Shown here: in pieces, positions 25,109 through 32,886 of the stretch
How the letters are laid out: every line of letters starts with the position of its first letter
How positions within the stretch are numbered: position 1 is the stretch's first letter
Assembly (NCBI RefSeq): GCF_016888125.1
Contig: NZ_JACSWA010000525.1
Coordinates: 1-33,987 of the forward strand
DNA: 33,987 bases
Origin: Spirulina sp. CCY15215
GTDB taxonomy: Bacteria > Cyanobacteriota > Cyanobacteriia > Cyanobacteriales > Spirulinaceae
Direction of reading: 5' to 3'
The notes under the pieces: model-generated
The model's database searches: none
What the model was told of the DNA's origin: nothing
Seen by the model: the letters and a program-made list of their open reading frames with translations, nothing else
Translations under genes and position numbers: made by a program

Positions 25109-25276
25109 GAACACGGATTAAACGGATTTCGCGGATTTCGCGGATTTTTTGGATTTTTTAAGGATTTATTAGGATTATTTAAGGGATTTTCTGGTTGGAA
25201 GGGTATATGATGAAAACAAGTAAAATCCGTGAAATCCTCATAATCCGTATAATCCGCGATTCTGACGTTGTTTTGA
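25109..25276. repeat. GGATT palindrome, copy B (nuclease/methylase gap)
   Basis: About 168 bp, close to copy A over its whole length including the central loop. The main differences are a few bases in the GGATT words of the left arm. It begins GAACACGGATT, 21 bp after the nuclease stop, and ends TTGTTTTGAT, immediately before the methyltransferase ATG. Both A and B therefore form the leader of the next gene. Confidence 0.85.
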
Positions 25277-25277
25277 T

Positions 25278-28200
25278 ATGAAATTAACCATTTTTAACCA
25301 ATCAGATTTTTTGACTGCTTTGCGGGATTTTTTTGAGGCGTTACAAGTACCGATTAATGCTGTAACAGATAAGCTAATTTCTGCTAGGGAAATTCTCGAA
25401 AATACTTACCGCGATCGCGAATCTTTTCGGCTGATGGATGAGGTTTATTGTTTGGGCATGGTTGATGATGCTGCGTTTCGGAAGAAAGGAGCGATCGCTT
25501 TGGAGAAGGTGCAGGGCTTGACCAAGGATTATGAGGGAGTTGTCATTTTTGGGGTGACATTAAATAGGCGCGAGGGTGGTTTGTTGCCAACGCGATCGCA
25601 GTTAGCAGAAATAGCACGGGCTTTTAATCGGGAGTTTTGTTATACGCCTGTAGTTGTGGTGTTTAAGTATGCGGGTGCTGATGGTGAGTATCTGGCGTTT
25701 GCCAATACGGAAAGGTCAAAATATAAGCGGAATCAGGAAGGGGAGAAGGCGGGCAAGGTAACGCTGCTAAGGGATGTGAGTATTAGCAATATTCACTCGG
25801 CGCATGAAAAAATTATTTTTGGCGATAAGAATTTTAAGGGTTTAAAGATTGATGCGAGTAAGATCAATAGTTTTAAAAAGCTGTATGACTATTGGCAAAC
25901 GGTATTTTCATTGCAAGCTTTAAATGATCAGTTTTATGCAGATTTACAAGACTGGTTTTACTATGCCTCACAGCATATAAAGCTTCCTTTCAGACCTGAC
26001 TATGTGCCAGAAAAGGAAAACATCAAAAACTTTTTGGTTCGGTTGCTTGCCAGAACTATGTTTTGCTGGTTTATCAAAGAGAAGGGGCTGATTAAGCCTG
26101 ATATTTTGGAGCTTAGAGATTGGGATGGTCGGGTTTATCCTTTGGTTAAAGATTTTGAAGATGGTAACTTTTTAGATTCAAATAGCTATTATCGCGGAGT
26201 TTTGCAGAATATATTTTTCAATTCGTTAAATCAAAAGGATAAAAAATCGCTCAAAGATTTTAAATGGACACAGTATTTACATTCAGATTTTCAGATTGAA
26301 TGGTTTACCGAGATTCCCTATTTGAATGGTGGTATTTTTGATAAGTTGGATGAAGATAATGCTAAAGAAAGCATCAAAGATACGGTGATGCGTGTGCCTA
26401 ACTTTCTCTTTTATGGGATTGAGACAGAAGAAAATGTAGCAAAGGGTAAGGCTAAGAAACTTGAAGTTAGGAAGGTTTACCATAAGGGTTTGAATGAAAT
26501 TTTTAAATCCTATAAGTTCACTTTGGAAGAGAATACGCCCTATGATGAAGATATTGCGTTAGATCCTGAGTTGTTGGGTTTAGTATTTGAAAACCTATTG
26601 GCAGAACTTGATCCAAATTTGGGAGAGAGTACGATCAAGAGTATCCGTAAGCAGACAGGGAGCTATTACACACCACGTAAGGTAATTCAAGAAATGGTGA
26701 ATGAAAGTCTGTTTATTTATCTGAAAAAATATACTATTTCTAAGAATGTGGAAACCCTCAAAAAGTTAGTCTATGAGAACATTCTAGACAATAAAGATCG
26801 TAATTTTTGTGACGGTGTGGTGAATGGAATTGATCGATTTAAGGTGCTTGATCCTGCTTGTGGTTCAGGGGCTTTCTCGATGGGTGTTTTACATCGGTTG
26901 GTTGATATTTTGAAGCTGGTTGATCCAGATAATTCCAAATGGTTACGGCTGAAACTGCAACCTGTAGATGCTAATTATCGAGATGAATTTGAGAAGACAC
27001 TGAAGCAACATTTAGATGATTACAGCCGTAAGTTAGGAATTATTCGGGATAGTATTTATGGCATTGATATTCAGCCTTTGGCGGTACAGATTACCAAGTT
27101 ACGCTTTTTTATCTCTTTGCTAATTGATCAAAAGGTTGAGAAAGGAATTACACCAATGCCGAATATTGAGACAAAGATTATTTGTGCAAATAGTCTCAAA
27201 AATATTCAAGCAGATTTGTTTTCGCCTGATGCGATCGCTAAGTTAAAAGTTGCGAGACTCAAGTATTACAAGCCTGACTTATCGCTTGAGGATAAAAATT
27301 TAGTTGTTGAAGAAATCGTGACGGTTTTAGATCGCGCATTTCCGTCTTTTAGTAAAGAAATAACTGGTAAGCAGATCACAGGACAAAATAAGGAGTTATT
27401 GCGTCATTGGTTTACCCATGCGACGGTGGCGGCTCCATTTTTTAATTTGGATTACTTCTATCCAGAGCTTGAGGGGCAGGGTTTTGATTGTGTGATTGGT
27501 AATCCGCCCTATGGTGGTACGAAGATTAGTGATGATGTGCGTAAGGATTTGGGAATAGATAGTAAAGATCCCTATGGTGCTTTTATTGCGAGGTTTTTGG
27601 CAAGTAATAATAAGCCAACTCCGTTAAAGGATGGTGGGGTTTTGGCTTATATTGTCAGTGATACTTTTATGACTATCAAGAGTCATCATGCTCTGCGTCG
27701 TCAAATGATGGATAACTACATTCATAAGATGATTCGGGTGCATACTGATACGTTTAAGGCGACTGTAAATACGGCGATTATTATTTGTGAACGCAATACT
27801 TCAAAGTCTTTTAATCGGGATCATGTTTGTCAGATGGTGGATATGACTAATGTGAGTGTTCATGATAGTTATAGTCGGTTTGTGGAGTTGTTGGGGCTGG
27901 CGCGAGGGGTTGATTTTGGTGAGGTGAGGGATTGTGTGAGTAATGAGGAGTATGGGATTTATTATTATCCGCAAGGTTTGATTCGGACTAATAGTAATTT
28001 GCCGTTTTTTGTGGCTAGTCCTAAGTTGTTTGTTTTGATGAATGATAGTAATGATCCGTCTTGTATGCCGAAAACTGTTGAGCAGGAAATTGGCGGTAAA
28101 ATGTTAAAAGTACGCAAGATTGAGATGAATGATAAAGAGATTCAGGTCGTAAAGTTAGGGGATATTGCGGATGTAAAAGTTGGTTTACAAACTGGTGATA

Positions 28201-29072
28201 ATCAGGCTTATTTGTTCCAAAATCCTGATGCAAGGGGTAATTATCGCAGTATTGAAGACTTTAGAGAGTATTTGCTAACTGAGGAAGATTTAGACAAGAT
28301 TAGAAATAATGATAATTTGCGCTTAGAGGTGATTAATAAGGGTGTTTCTAAAGATGATCCTTCAAGTCAAAGATATTTTGGTGGGCGTTATATTGTTCCT
28401 TACGATAAAGGTGGTGAGAGTGACTCAGATGATGGTTGGTTGCCAAACTATTTTGTTGTAACTGACTACTTCATAGATTGGTGTGAATGGAGTATGAATA
28501 GAATGAAGTCATTGACTATTGCCCAAAGAATACAAGAATACAAAGAAAATACTCCTATTAAAAAGAGTTATGAAACTACTACCTGTGCTGTATTTAGAAA
28601 TACGGAACGATATTTTCAATATGGAATTACATATTCCCCAACTGGTATTTACTCTCCAACATTTAGACTAGGATGTGGTGCAGTTTTTGGAAACAAAGGT
28701 TCTACAATTTTTACTTCTTTTAATTCAGAGCAAGTTCTTGGGATATTGAATAGTAATGTTTACAGATATTTGCTTAAAAACTATAGAGCGCACACAGTAG
28801 AAAGTCCAGAGCAAGGTTTGTTTGATACATCAATTATTATTTCAAATCTTAATTTAGAACAAAATATCAATTCCTTAATTTCAAAACAAAAAATTGATCC
28901 TCGTTATGATTATGCCAGTCACGAACAGATAGAAATAGATAAATTAGTCTATGAAGCCTATGGACTTAACGCCGAAGACATTGCCGAAGTTGAGAATTGG
29001 TATGTGCGTAGATATCCAAAATTATCGCAAGCCCAAAAAGCTAACCTGCGTAAACTTAACCCCACTCTTTGA
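25278..29072 (+). CDS. Eco57I/PglX-like adenine-specific DNA methyltransferase
   Basis: A 1264-aa DNA N6-adenine methyltransferase. The N-terminal ~450 residues carry FVKYAG-like and SKYKRNQEGEKAGKVTLLRD segments seen in large type IIG-like methylases. The catalytic part begins at KQTGSYYTPRKVIQEMVNES (about 458), then the SAM motif LDPACGSGAFSMGVL (about 523), YGIDIQPLAVQITKLRFF, and catalytic VIGNPPYGG (about 739). The C-terminal ~400 residues hold a target-recognition-like region (VKLGDIADVKVGLQTGDNQA, about 957) and end in a helical tail. No PD-(D/E)XK nuclease motif was seen. Size and layout resemble BREX PglX or DISARM DrmMI, but no other BREX or DISARM gene is nearby. It should mark self DNA for the helicase-nuclease upstream. 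Stop TGA is the first part of palindrome C. Confidence 0.88.
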   Translation: MKLTIFNQSDFLTALRDFFEALQVPINAVTDKLISAREILENTYRDRESFRLMDEVYCLGMVDDAAFRKKGAIALEKVQGLTKDYEGVVIFGVTLNRREGGLLPTRSQLAEIARAFNREFCYTPVVVVFKYAGADGEYLAFANTERSKYKRNQEGEKAGKVTLLRDVSISNIHSAHEKIIFGDKNFKGLKIDASKINSFKKLYDYWQTVFSLQALNDQFYADLQDWFYYASQHIKLPFRPDYVPEKENIKNFLVRLLARTMFCWFIKEKGLIKPDILELRDWDGRVYPLVKDFEDGNFLDSNSYYRGVLQNIFFNSLNQKDKKSLKDFKWTQYLHSDFQIEWFTEIPYLNGGIFDKLDEDNAKESIKDTVMRVPNFLFYGIETEENVAKGKAKKLEVRKVYHKGLNEIFKSYKFTLEENTPYDEDIALDPELLGLVFENLLAELDPNLGESTIKSIRKQTGSYYTPRKVIQEMVNESLFIYLKKYTISKNVETLKKLVYENILDNKDRNFCDGVVNGIDRFKVLDPACGSGAFSMGVLHRLVDILKLVDPDNSKWLRLKLQPVDANYRDEFEKTLKQHLDDYSRKLGIIRDSIYGIDIQPLAVQITKLRFFISLLIDQKVEKGITPMPNIETKIICANSLKNIQADLFSPDAIAKLKVARLKYYKPDLSLEDKNLVVEEIVTVLDRAFPSFSKEITGKQITGQNKELLRHWFTHATVAAPFFNLDYFYPELEGQGFDCVIGNPPYGGTKISDDVRKDLGIDSKDPYGAFIARFLASNNKPTPLKDGGVLAYIVSDTFMTIKSHHALRRQMMDNYIHKMIRVHTDTFKATVNTAIIICERNTSKSFNRDHVCQMVDMTNVSVHDSYSRFVELLGLARGVDFGEVRDCVSNEEYGIYYYPQGLIRTNSNLPFFVASPKLFVLMNDSNDPSCMPKTVEQEIGGKMLKVRKIEMNDKEIQVVKLGDIADVKVGLQTGDNQAYLFQNPDARGNYRSIEDFREYLLTEEDLDKIRNNDNLRLEVINKGVSKDDPSSQRYFGGRYIVPYDKGGESDSDDGWLPNYFVVTDYFIDWCEWSMNRMKSLTIAQRIQEYKENTPIKKSYETTTCAVFRNTERYFQYGITYSPTGIYSPTFRLGCGAVFGNKGSTIFTSFNSEQVLGILNSNVYRYLLKNYRAHTVESPEQGLFDTSIIISNLNLEQNINSLISKQKIDPRYDYASHEQIEIDKLVYEAYGLNAEDIAEVENWYVRRYPKLSQAQKANLRKLNPTL

Positions 29073-29160
29073 ACACGGATTTAGCGGATTACACTGATTG
29101 CACGGATTTGAGTTATCTTAAAAATCAGCGTAATCTGCGTAATCCCCTTAATCCGTGTTC
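29071..29160. repeat. GGATT palindrome, copy C (methylase/EVE gap)
   Basis: 90 bp with perfect 11-bp ends (GAACACGGATT and AATCCGTGTTC). Its inner words also pair with few mismatches (left arm TAGCGGATTACACTGATT, right arm AATCTGCGTAATCC). It overlaps the methylase stop codon and ends 14 bp before the EVE-domain ATG. Shorter in the middle than A and B. Confidence 0.85.
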
Positions 29161-29174
29161 AGCATTTAATTAAT

Positions 29175-29579
29175 ATGAACTACTGGCTAGTAAAATTCGC
29201 CCCCTTCCGCTACAGTTGGCAAGAAATTTTGCGTAACGGTAAATTTGAAATATATTCCGTCCGCAACCCACAAGCACGGAATAACCTCAAAGCCATGCAA
29301 ATAGATGATGAAGTCTTGTTTTACCATAGCCAAGAAGGAAACAGCATCATGGGTAAAATGAAAGTCATAGTCACCGCCCATCAAGACCCAACCACCGACG
29401 ATCCCAAATGGTTAAGCGTCACCTTTGAGCCAATCGAAAGTTTTGAGAAACCAATAACATTAAGCCAGATTAAAGAAATTCCAGAATTAGCAAATATTGG
29501 CTTAGTCAAACAGCCTAGACTTGCCGTAATGCCATTAACTAAAGCTGAATTTGAGATAATTGTAAATTTAGGAAATTAA
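29175..29579 (+). CDS. EVE-domain protein
   Basis: A 134-aa single-domain protein of the EVE family (PUA-like fold, PF01878). Typical segments are NYWLVKFAPFRYSWQEILR at the start, SVRNPQARNNLKAMQIDDEV, LFYHSQEGNSIMGKMKVI, and LVKQPRLAVMPLTKAEFEII at the end. The length is normal for a stand-alone EVE protein. EVE domains bind modified bases in DNA or RNA and often occur with restriction and methylase genes, where they can recognise methylated DNA. Its position right after the adenine methyltransferase supports a sensor or accessory role in the same system. No strong ribosome-binding site. Confidence 0.88.
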   Translation: MNYWLVKFAPFRYSWQEILRNGKFEIYSVRNPQARNNLKAMQIDDEVLFYHSQEGNSIMGKMKVIVTAHQDPTTDDPKWLSVTFEPIESFEKPITLSQIKEIPELANIGLVKQPRLAVMPLTKAEFEIIVNLGN

Positions 29580-29584
29580 AAAGT

Positions 29585-29719
29585 CAGAATCGCGGATTAT
29601 GCGGATTATATGGATTGCACAGATTACATGGATCAGGTTATCTGCTAAAGTATATATATCATGAAAAATGTAAACCATTAAAATCAGCGAAATCAGCGAA
29701 ATCCGCTTAATCCGTGTTC
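29585..29719. repeat. GGATT palindrome, copy D (EVE/GxxExxY gap)
   Basis: About 135 bp. The left arm is AATCGCGGATTATGCGGATT and on; the right arm has AATCAGCGAAATCAGCGAAA followed by TCCGCTTAATCCGTGTTC. The centre is AT-rich (TATATATATCATGAAAAATG). It is more diverged than A-C, but with the same word structure, orientation and place between two genes. Confidence 0.75.
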
Positions 29720-29730
29720 AAGTTTTTATT

Positions 29731-30108
29731 ATGGACTTAAAATACCAAGACATTACCAAAAAAATAATCGGTGCATCCTTTGAGGTTCATAAATTTCTAG
29801 GTAGTGGTTTTCAAGAAGTAATTTATCAACGCGCCTTAGCCTACGAATTTCATCAAGCAGGGTTAACCTTTGCTAGAGAAATTGAGCAACATATTTATTA
29901 TAAAAATCTACCAGAGCCGATCGGCACACGGCGGGCTGATTTTGTGGTTGAAGAAAAAATATTAGTCGAACTAAAAGCCACCAAACAACTAGAAGATGTC
30001 CACCTTGCCCAAGCCTTAAATTATCTTAAAGTATATAAACTCGAAATCGGGCTATTGATTAATTTTGGAAGTAAAAGCCTAGAATTTAAAAGATTAATCA
30101 AAACATAA
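29731..30108 (+). CDS. GxxExxY-family protein (PD-(D/E)XK-like)
   Basis: A 125-aa protein of the GxxExxY family (PDDEXK_3-like). The name motif is GFQEVIY at residues 26-32. The nuclease-like core reads RRADFVVEEKILVELKATKQ, with D70, E80 and K82 as the candidate triad. The C-terminus (AQALNYLKVYKLEIGLLINF, then GSKSLEFKRL) matches the family end. Length is normal. The function is unproven; many copies occur near mobile elements and defence genes, often next to repeats like those here. It is the last gene of the plus-strand run, with a palindrome on each side, and it may travel with the repeats rather than belong to the system. Confidence 0.88.
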   Translation: MDLKYQDITKKIIGASFEVHKFLGSGFQEVIYQRALAYEFHQAGLTFAREIEQHIYYKNLPEPIGTRRADFVVEEKILVELKATKQLEDVHLAQALNYLKVYKLEIGLLINFGSKSLEFKRLIKT

Positions 30109-30116
30109 ACATCTGG

Positions 30117-30222
30117 GACACGGATTAAATGGATTTCACGGATGGCGCGGATTTTTTTGAATTTTGGGAGATTAAATGAATTAAAATCAGTGAAATCAGC
30201 GTAATCCATCTAATCCGTGTTC
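30117..30222. repeat. GGATT palindrome, copy E (after the last gene)
   Basis: About 106 bp. Left arm GACACGGATTAAATGGATTT and on, right arm AATCAGTGAAATCAGCGTAA then TCCATCTAATCCGTGTTC. It lies between the GxxExxY gene and the convergent permease remnant, and it could act as a two-way terminator there. It shows that the repeats follow every gene from the helicase onward; none precedes the helicase. Confidence 0.8.
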
Positions 30223-30233
30223 AGAATTTTTAT

Positions 30234-30794
30234 TTAGGGCTTGCTGAAAAAGTAATTGAACAGAAAAACAATACCCAAAAATGAAATCCATCGATAGCTA
30301 TTAGTGCGTTTATAAAGCCGCACATTAGCAAAGTTGACCGCAGCAAAAATGATTAAAAAGCCTGAGCTACCCATTGTCGATATGCCAGAGAGATCGAATA
30401 CATTAGCAACAATTAGAGTTAAGCCACTGGTAATTAATAACCCCTCAACTGGCTGATTCCAGATCTTTTTTTCTAACGCAGAGGGTAACTCTCCAGATTT
30501 AGCAATGATAAAACTCAGGCGTGAAGTGCCGTAAAGTGTGGCATTGAGGGCTGAAGCCGTTGAAAGTAAAGCCGCGATCGCAATTAAACTAAAACCAGCC
30601 TGTCCCATGAAGGGTTTAGCCGCCGCCGCCAATGCGTATTCTAAGGCAACAGTGCCGGCGATCGCAAACGCTAAGGGTGCGCCTCCTTGGGCTAACTGCA
30701 CCGACAACCCCAAAACGGCGAAGATGCCGCCACCCACCATGCCACCGATGCCGACAGCAACCACTGACCAAAATCCCATGTTACCCTCTGTCAT
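30234..30794 (-). pseudogene. APC-family amino-acid permease with a large internal deletion
   Basis: The frame encodes 186 aa. The start (FWSVVAVGIGGMVGGGIFAV) is the first membrane helix of the amino acid-polyamine permease family. After APLAFAIAG, sequence jumps in frame to ALAAAAKPFMGQAGFSLIAI and LLSTASALNATLYGTSRLSF, which belong around helix 7 of a ~440-aa protein. About 200 codons (helices 2-6) are therefore missing. The C-terminus is also cut: the last residues (NYFFSKP) are encoded by an IS-end-like sequence. The start at 30792-30794 is preferred over 30851, since the upstream part is copper-ATPase sequence. It could not work as a permease. Confidence 0.8.
30235..30253. mobile_element. 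IS-end-like motif at the permease 3' end
   Basis: TAGGGCTTGCTGAAAAAGT, related to 12456-12474, supplies the last codons and stop of the truncated permease. It lies 13 bp from palindrome E. No transposase remains. It is consistent with an insertion sequence that entered the permease gene and was later lost or recombined. Confidence 0.4.
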
Positions 30795-30822
30795 TGTTAA
30801 CTTGTCTCGTATAGTTTCTATA

Positions 30823-30993
30823 GGCGATCGCGCTTTCTCCCCGCGATTCACTTTCTTGCAACCCTTTTTGCAAGGTTAAAGGAAACTGCAATTTTAACTC
30901 CTCAATCCATTTCGGTCTGCCAACCCGATAGTGTTGATTATTAACTATATCTTGAACGCCTTGACCCGATACAACTTTAAAGTCAGTCCCTTG
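30823..30993 (-). pseudogene. Internal fragment of a second CopB-type ATPase gene
   Basis: The minus-strand frame matches an internal part of the ATPase encoded at 17949-20021: from TDFKVVSGQGVQ through NNQHYRVGRPKWIEELKL to GLQESESRGESAIA, 44 of 55 residues identical. This is the nucleotide-binding domain between HPLG and GDGIND. Nothing before or after it is present, so it is a gene scrap. It ends inside a HIP1-like GCGATCGC next to the permease start and abuts the end of the protease gene. The level of difference indicates an old paralogue, not a recent copy of the intact gene. Confidence 0.85.
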
Positions 30994-31003
30994 TAAACCA
31001 GTT

Positions 31004-31792
31004 TTAGCACGCACGAACCCTTTTTCGGCGCGAGAGATTCGCTCTGCCAAACACGGCTATCAATACCATTGCCACCACACAGTTCACAAGAGCATAGATG
31101 ATAGGGGATACCCCAGGGATGAATGCGCTAGCTATGTTCCCCGAACCATGCAAAAGCGCCACTAGCAAAATACTGCCTTTAGTACTGTTGTAAATCCAGG
31201 TGTATACAAAAGCATCTGCCACGATGCTGATAAACCAAAGAAAAGGGTACTCAGACATCGCACCCGCCAAAAAGAAAAGCGGTAAATGCCATAACCCCCA
31301 TAATGTGCCCACAATCAGAGTAGCTATGAAGGCATTATGTCGTTTCTGCAATCGTGGCAATGCAAAACCGCGCCACCCAATTTCTTCGCAGATATTGGCG
31401 AAGAAATTGACCATGAGACCAATGAAAAAATAAGGGGATAGATCGACCTGTGGTGTGACAACTGTTGCTGAAAAGCCCAGTAATTTGGTGAGGCCTTGCG
31501 CCGTAATGAGAAGAACCGCAGGCCCCAGCACTGCGACGATATACCAGACTGGGGCAACCCGCCATCGGATCAGTCCCTTGAGCAAATCTCCAACCCCTGC
31601 CCAACCATACGCCACCTGTGCCACAATCACAGCCGCAAGTGCAGGGCCAATGGCATAAAAGATGGAAAGAACTAGGAAGTAAGTGCGGTAAAGTGGGGCA
31701 ATATCTCGCGAGGCTAAGATCACTGATACCATGCCAATCCATGAAATACCAAAGGCCAAGATATAAAACCAAATGACGGGATATTTCTTCAT
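31004..31792 (-). CDS. CPBP-family intramembrane metalloprotease
   Basis: A 262-aa membrane protein of the CAAX-protease/bacteriocin-processing (Abi, PF02517) family. About seven hydrophobic segments are visible. The catalytic motifs are ICEEIGWRGFALPRLQ (EExxxR type), WGLWHLPLFF (second metal ligand) and LLVALLHGSGNIASA (third His). A TTG start at 31861 would add 23 residues; the ATG at 31790-31792 gives MKKYPVIWFYILAFGISW, a normal first helix, and I prefer it. Neither has a clear ribosome-binding site. The substrate is unknown; bacterial members act in peptide maturation or self-immunity. The last residues (SRRKRVRAC) abut the ATPase scrap and may not be the original C-terminus. Confidence 0.85.
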   Translation of the reverse strand: MKKYPVIWFYILAFGISWIGMVSVILASRDIAPLYRTYFLVLSIFYAIGPALAAVIVAQVAYGWAGVGDLLKGLIRWRVAPVWYIVAVLGPAVLLITAQGLTKLLGFSATVVTPQVDLSPYFFIGLMVNFFANICEEIGWRGFALPRLQKRHNAFIATLIVGTLWGLWHLPLFFLAGAMSEYPFLWFISIVADAFVYTWIYNSTKGSILLVALLHGSGNIASAFIPGVSPIIYALVNCVVAMVLIAVFGRANLSRRKRVRAC

Positions 31793-31865
31793 TACGAATA
31801 AACCTGGTTGAGTACGGTAACTTTGACAAGGATATTTTTTTTGGGGATGAAATGCGCTCAAGCCA

Positions 31866-32813
31866 TCACTGCCTCAAAGTCAGACGATCGCCGCGAATGA
31901 GAAAACGGCCATCGAAGCGCACCGGCAAGGGGTCGCCGGACAGAGGCACGGCTGAAGAACCCGGTCGCTGGGCATGAATGTGAAGGTGGGGTTCGGTGCT
32001 GGCCCCAGAATTGCCGACCTCGGCAATGGCATCCCCGACGGCAACGGTCATACCGGAATCCACCAAGAGACTCTGGGGGCGAAAATGGGCCAGGATGACC
32101 TCGGACTCGCCGCAGCGCAGAATCACATGATTTCCAGCGCGGTTCACTAGATCAGTTTCTGGGATGGTCATATCTGGGAAGCCATCGATCGCCTGCACCA
32201 CTTGACCTGCACAGGGAGCGAACACCGTCGCGCCGTAGATCAAGTACGCCGCAGGGTTCTTGGGGCTGATGCCGGGCGATCGCCACCCCCAGCGATTAAC
32301 CTGAATGATATCGATGCCATAACTTTGACCCCGGTAGGCTTGGAAACGCGGCACTGACTCATCTAGGGTTTTGAGGTGGGCATTGATGCGAATATTGCTA
32401 CCGCCATTGAGAATCAGAAAATTGTCACCCCGCAGAGGAAAGGTAAGGTCAACAGTAGGCGCAGCAGCAGGAAACTGCCCCGTCCAACTGCGGACTGCCT
32501 CATTGCCTGCATACACGCCAAAGGCCACGAAGCCGATAACCATCAACCAACCTGGCCAGCTTAAGGGCATCCGGCGCTTGGGCTGATGCTTTGAAAACCC
32601 CAGTCCCAACGCCAGCATAAATAGCACCCCATACAGATAGGGAGTCCACTAGGGCGGAAAGATCCAGATACCCATAGTCGCGATCGCCACCAAGGCGATC
32701 GCCGTCACCAGAGATTGAATCCCCATACCCAGTAGATTGCGGGGCGGCACAAAAGCCAACCACCCAATCAAAATCAGGGGCAACAGAAGTTGAATCAGAA
32801 TGAAAATCGTCAT
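31866..32813 (-). pseudogene. M23-type membrane peptidase gene with an in-frame TAG
   Basis: Read as one frame from ATG 32811-32813 (GAGG site about 8 nt upstream), the gene would encode 315 codons: hydrophobic helices (LIQLLLPLILIGWLAFVPP, then LGMGIQSLVTAIALVAIAT), FPP-stop-WTPYLYG, then further helices and an extracytoplasmic M23 domain. The M23 motifs visible are YGIDI (about the HxxxD region), ILAHFRP and HLHIHAQR. One TAG at 32649-32651 (codon 55) interrupts it; TGG would give the natural-looking PPWWTPYLYG. The part after the stop (31866-32627) is open, starts at MLFMLALGLGF and could be translated alone. Either a point-mutated gene, a sequencing error, or a truncated but live form. 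Confidence 0.75.
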
Positions 32814-32886
32814 CGCAGACCTCGTGATTGCATCTTTTTAATTGGCATAGATTTTCTAAAATTGAATTTTCTGAAACTGCTAACGA

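Noticed and set aside
20893-29072. Assigning the operon to BREX or DISARM
   Set aside because: The methylase resembles PglX/DrmMI and the helicase is SNF2-like, but no PglZ, BrxC, BrxL, BrxA, DrmA or DrmB gene is in the window.
30795-30851. Longer N-terminus for the truncated permease
   Set aside because: The added residues come from the end of the copper-ATPase fragment in another frame.
31335-31829. 164-aa minus-strand frame within the CPBP protease gene
   Set aside because: It is out of frame with the CPBP motifs and rich in Cys/Trp/His without pattern; a shadow.
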